Assembly (NCBI GenBank): GCA_038230975.1 | Contig: JBBRMF010000263.1 | Location: forward strand, 1-7,196 | Length of the DNA stretch: 7,196 nt | Source: JANXVV01 sp038230975 | GTDB lineage: Bacteria > Planctomycetota > Phycisphaerae > Tepidisphaerales > Tepidisphaeraceae | Reading direction: 5' to 3' | In this document: positions 6,401 through 7,196 of the stretch, in pieces | How the letters are laid out: the number at the start of each line of letters is the position of its first letter | Position numbering within the stretch: position 1 is the stretch's first letter | Notes under the pieces: model-generated | What the model was told of the DNA's origin: nothing | Database searches by the model: none | The model's input: only the letters and a program-made list of their open reading frames with translations | Position numbers and translations under genes: made by a program

Positions 6401-7196
6401 CCCCTCGAGCCATCGCCCGAGGTGACCGCCGAGTCAACTCACATTGAAAACTCTCGTGAAATACACGAGCCGCAAACCCCTGACCCTGTTTCCGAAGCAG
6501 TGACGGAACATTCCGAAGAGACAACGGACTCACCGATTTCTGAAAGCGCATCCGAACCCGAAGCCGAGCTTTTCTTTGGCGACGAAACACTGGATGAGAT
6601 TATTCACGTTGAAGACCACCGCGACCCGGAGTTGCTGGAATTCAATCAACCGCTCCAGGTTCAGGCGGCTGTCATGCAGCAGGATGCGCCAGCTTTGCCG
6701 CCGGGGGTCGAAGCCACAGTTGAGCAAAGCGAATCGCACCCCGCCGAATCCACGACGACCCACCCAACTGAACCGGCAACGACCGAATCCGGAACTTCAA
6801 CCGCCATCACCTCGGCTGCCGCGCTCACCCTCGCCGCCGCCGCTTTTGAGACCGTGACTCACACCGCCGAAACAACCGAGCCCTTCTCCTCCTCGCCAAC
6901 CGCTGACGCCGAATTCCCAGCACCGGCCACAGAAGATTTTGAAGTGGTCGAACCCACCGAGCCAACGCTCGAATCAGCCCTGCCTTTGGAGATCGTCGAC
7001 GAAAACTTACTTGACGAATCGGTCTCAGATGTCGCCACTTCTCCTGAGTCGATTCATTCTGCGGACCTGGGTTTAAGCGATACTTCTTTTGGTCGGCAGG
7101 TCGAAGAGTTCTCCGGTGAAGCCATCGCGGCTCCGATTCTTGATGCGCCCGTTGCGGGCGAAATTTACGCGGCTGAAGAACTGGAATCTGAAAGTC
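3485..7196 (+). CDS. Tandem-FHA protein with very long acidic repeat-bearing tail, 3' end outside window
   Basis: The frame is open from the ATG at 3485 to the right edge: 1237 codons with no stop. A TGA three codons upstream (3479-3481) makes this the first possible start. No good Shine-Dalgarno precedes it. Residues 1-33 are a Ser/Gly/Pro-rich lead. FHA domain 1 spans about 34-125 and contains LLSRQISKAHAML (S72, H75) and VYVNG (N99). FHA domain 2 spans about 141-230 and has the classic set: IGRR (G162, R163), STAH (S177, H180) and DLGSRTGTYVNG (N204). FHA domains bind phosphothreonine peptides, so a role with Ser/Thr kinases is expected from the family. Everything after about 235 is low-complexity, rich in Glu, Ala, Val, Ser and Pro, and probably disordered or extended. 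It includes a 15-residue repeat array (from residue 459), a basic Trp-containing island (721-735) and a weakly hydrophobic Ala-rich stretch (1107-1121). There is no N-terminal signal. Possible roles are a cytoplasmic scaffold or, if a membrane segment lies beyond the window, an anchored adaptor. Confidence 0.93.
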   Translation, partial: MALNLSGKSQRSSSGSSTGQSAKAQPAGPTPWPALIPLGHHTGKLPIPLMRPVMLVGSRHNAHLHLLSRQISKAHAMLISHEGKVYIRDLASRTHVYVNGQQVREADLSDGDMIKLGSFTFQFQAAAGMKQKPRPDDTAAGQLVVEGADFPLVIDQRVMLIGRRPSCDISLVEDTCSTAHAVIFSMGGRRYVRDLGSRTGTYVNGQAVRQQELQFGDTVTIGETPLRYDATLAERTSDVDEFEDLVGTAPLVGSGLTSPGEIDELPLDSEAGEPLSVSKVAPHSEHHDPLHANEADFDLDADLDNGIAATAPGDTVALRLASIDAQKAKSQESIDVIPFAESKEESAHTDAPRMLIGDNLMSEKLSSSNTGAEMQAAAHEAMELVRRAELRTTPPKRPATPIPTPEVTHTPVVELDLPVLDGLEAFATEESTSAESDALNEIEPSAEEWVPPRPIPVETVAEEAVAEETIPLGTVAEEAVAEVQTTEEIVTEEVAFEQAAIDDVGLEDSVVEEIPTEESVAHEAVAEEVSAEEIAAHEAVAEEIPTEESAAHEAVVEEIPAEEIATHEAIVEEIPAEEMAPHEAAVEEVSAEEIAVHEAVEEIPTEQEIFDVGASEELVLEEIVSEEIAPEPEAAELAIDESVVREVEYEEEPSPHAVEESIAEEITPAPLSEIELTDDSVSEETPSVAAAAEEVAPLEYGEPIAPLDEARPSDSVSAPEKPRKRRGWFGWGKRHEEESTSKSGHDRPRMADQFAEPKVLDEAVDLPLDLSINAVGESPISETAANGLTDEVVNPFSDPSTYTTSSSKFLPFAGELRASNEANEVQAAASEPAVEFEPFTELPLEEEMSVDAQSVEPPTPAEATANDAEPELEWELPSEEAIAEAVEVSSVPVVAEMIESEEYGQETSEFETDNEEVEEPAEAIAEVDVEHVSVNETPIDSQVEAHFDVAAIAATVHSEVVDNTAIDEQFVEPLEPSPEVTAESTHIENSREIHEPQTPDPVSEAVTEHSEETTDSPISESASEPEAELFFGDETLDEIIHVEDHRDPELLEFNQPLQVQAAVMQQDAPALPPGVEATVEQSESHPAESTTTHPTEPATTESGTSTAITSAAALTLAAAAFETVTHTAETTEPFSSSPTADAEFPAPATEDFEVVEPTEPTLESALPLEIVDENLLDESVSDVATSPESIHSADLGLSDTSFGRQVEEFSGEAIAAPILDAPVAGEIYAAEELESES
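4859..5305 (+). repeat. In-frame 45-base tandem repeat array (15-residue acidic repeat, about 10 units)
   Basis: Ten consecutive units keep a 45-base register inside the FHA gene (residues 459-607), the last one codon short. In this phase the core units read like SVAHEAVAEEVSAEE, IAAHEAVAEEIPTEE and SAAHEAVVEEIPAEE. The best-kept part is 5018-5284, where two stretches 90 bases apart (5018-5062 and 5108-5152) differ at only 2 of 45 positions. Units 1-4 (4859-5038) are diverged but in step: TVAEEAVAE recurs exactly 45 bases apart at 4859 and 4904. Two further decayed units may continue to 5395 (for example IVSEEIAPE, resembling IVTEEVAFE in unit 3). The pattern shows expansion by tandem duplication of 45- or 90-base blocks under selection for an acidic, Glu-pair-spaced chain. 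Confidence 0.9.

Overview
The window most likely comes from a member of the Planctomycetota. It combines three hallmarks of that phylum: a large secreted protein with planctomycete cytochrome-type heme motifs and DUF1549/DUF1553 architecture, a Tat-exported two-domain NIPSNAP protein, and a very large acidic protein with N-terminal FHA domains. The class within the phylum cannot be settled from this sequence.

Layout from left to right. (1) Positions 1633 down to 1 on the minus strand hold the N-terminal 544 codons of a PSCyt1/DUF1549/DUF1553 protein that runs off the left edge. (2) An AT-rich, gene-free stretch follows at 1634-1857. (3) On the plus strand, 1858-2244 encodes a 128-residue protein I do not recognise, with a good ribosome binding site and a lower GC content than its neighbours. 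(4) Converging on it after a 25-base gap is a minus-strand gene, 2270-3076, for a 268-residue Tat-signal NIPSNAP protein. (5) A 408-base divergent intergenic region, 3077-3484, follows. (6) On the plus strand, a frame open from 3485 to the right edge encodes at least 1237 residues: two FHA domains, then a very long Glu-rich tail that contains a 15-residue tandem repeat tract and one basic Trp-containing island.

No two genes here form a clear operon: neighbours are divergent (1633/1858 and 3076/3485) or convergent (2244/2270). The cytochrome-type protein and the NIPSNAP protein are both predicted to leave the cytoplasm, while the FHA protein has no N-terminal signal and should start in the cytoplasm. 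I found no RNA genes, insertion sequences, CRISPR arrays or prophage genes. The most unusual part is the FHA protein, with its degenerate first FHA domain and its 45-base, in-frame repeat array that decays outward from a well-kept core. The unidentified small gene comes second.
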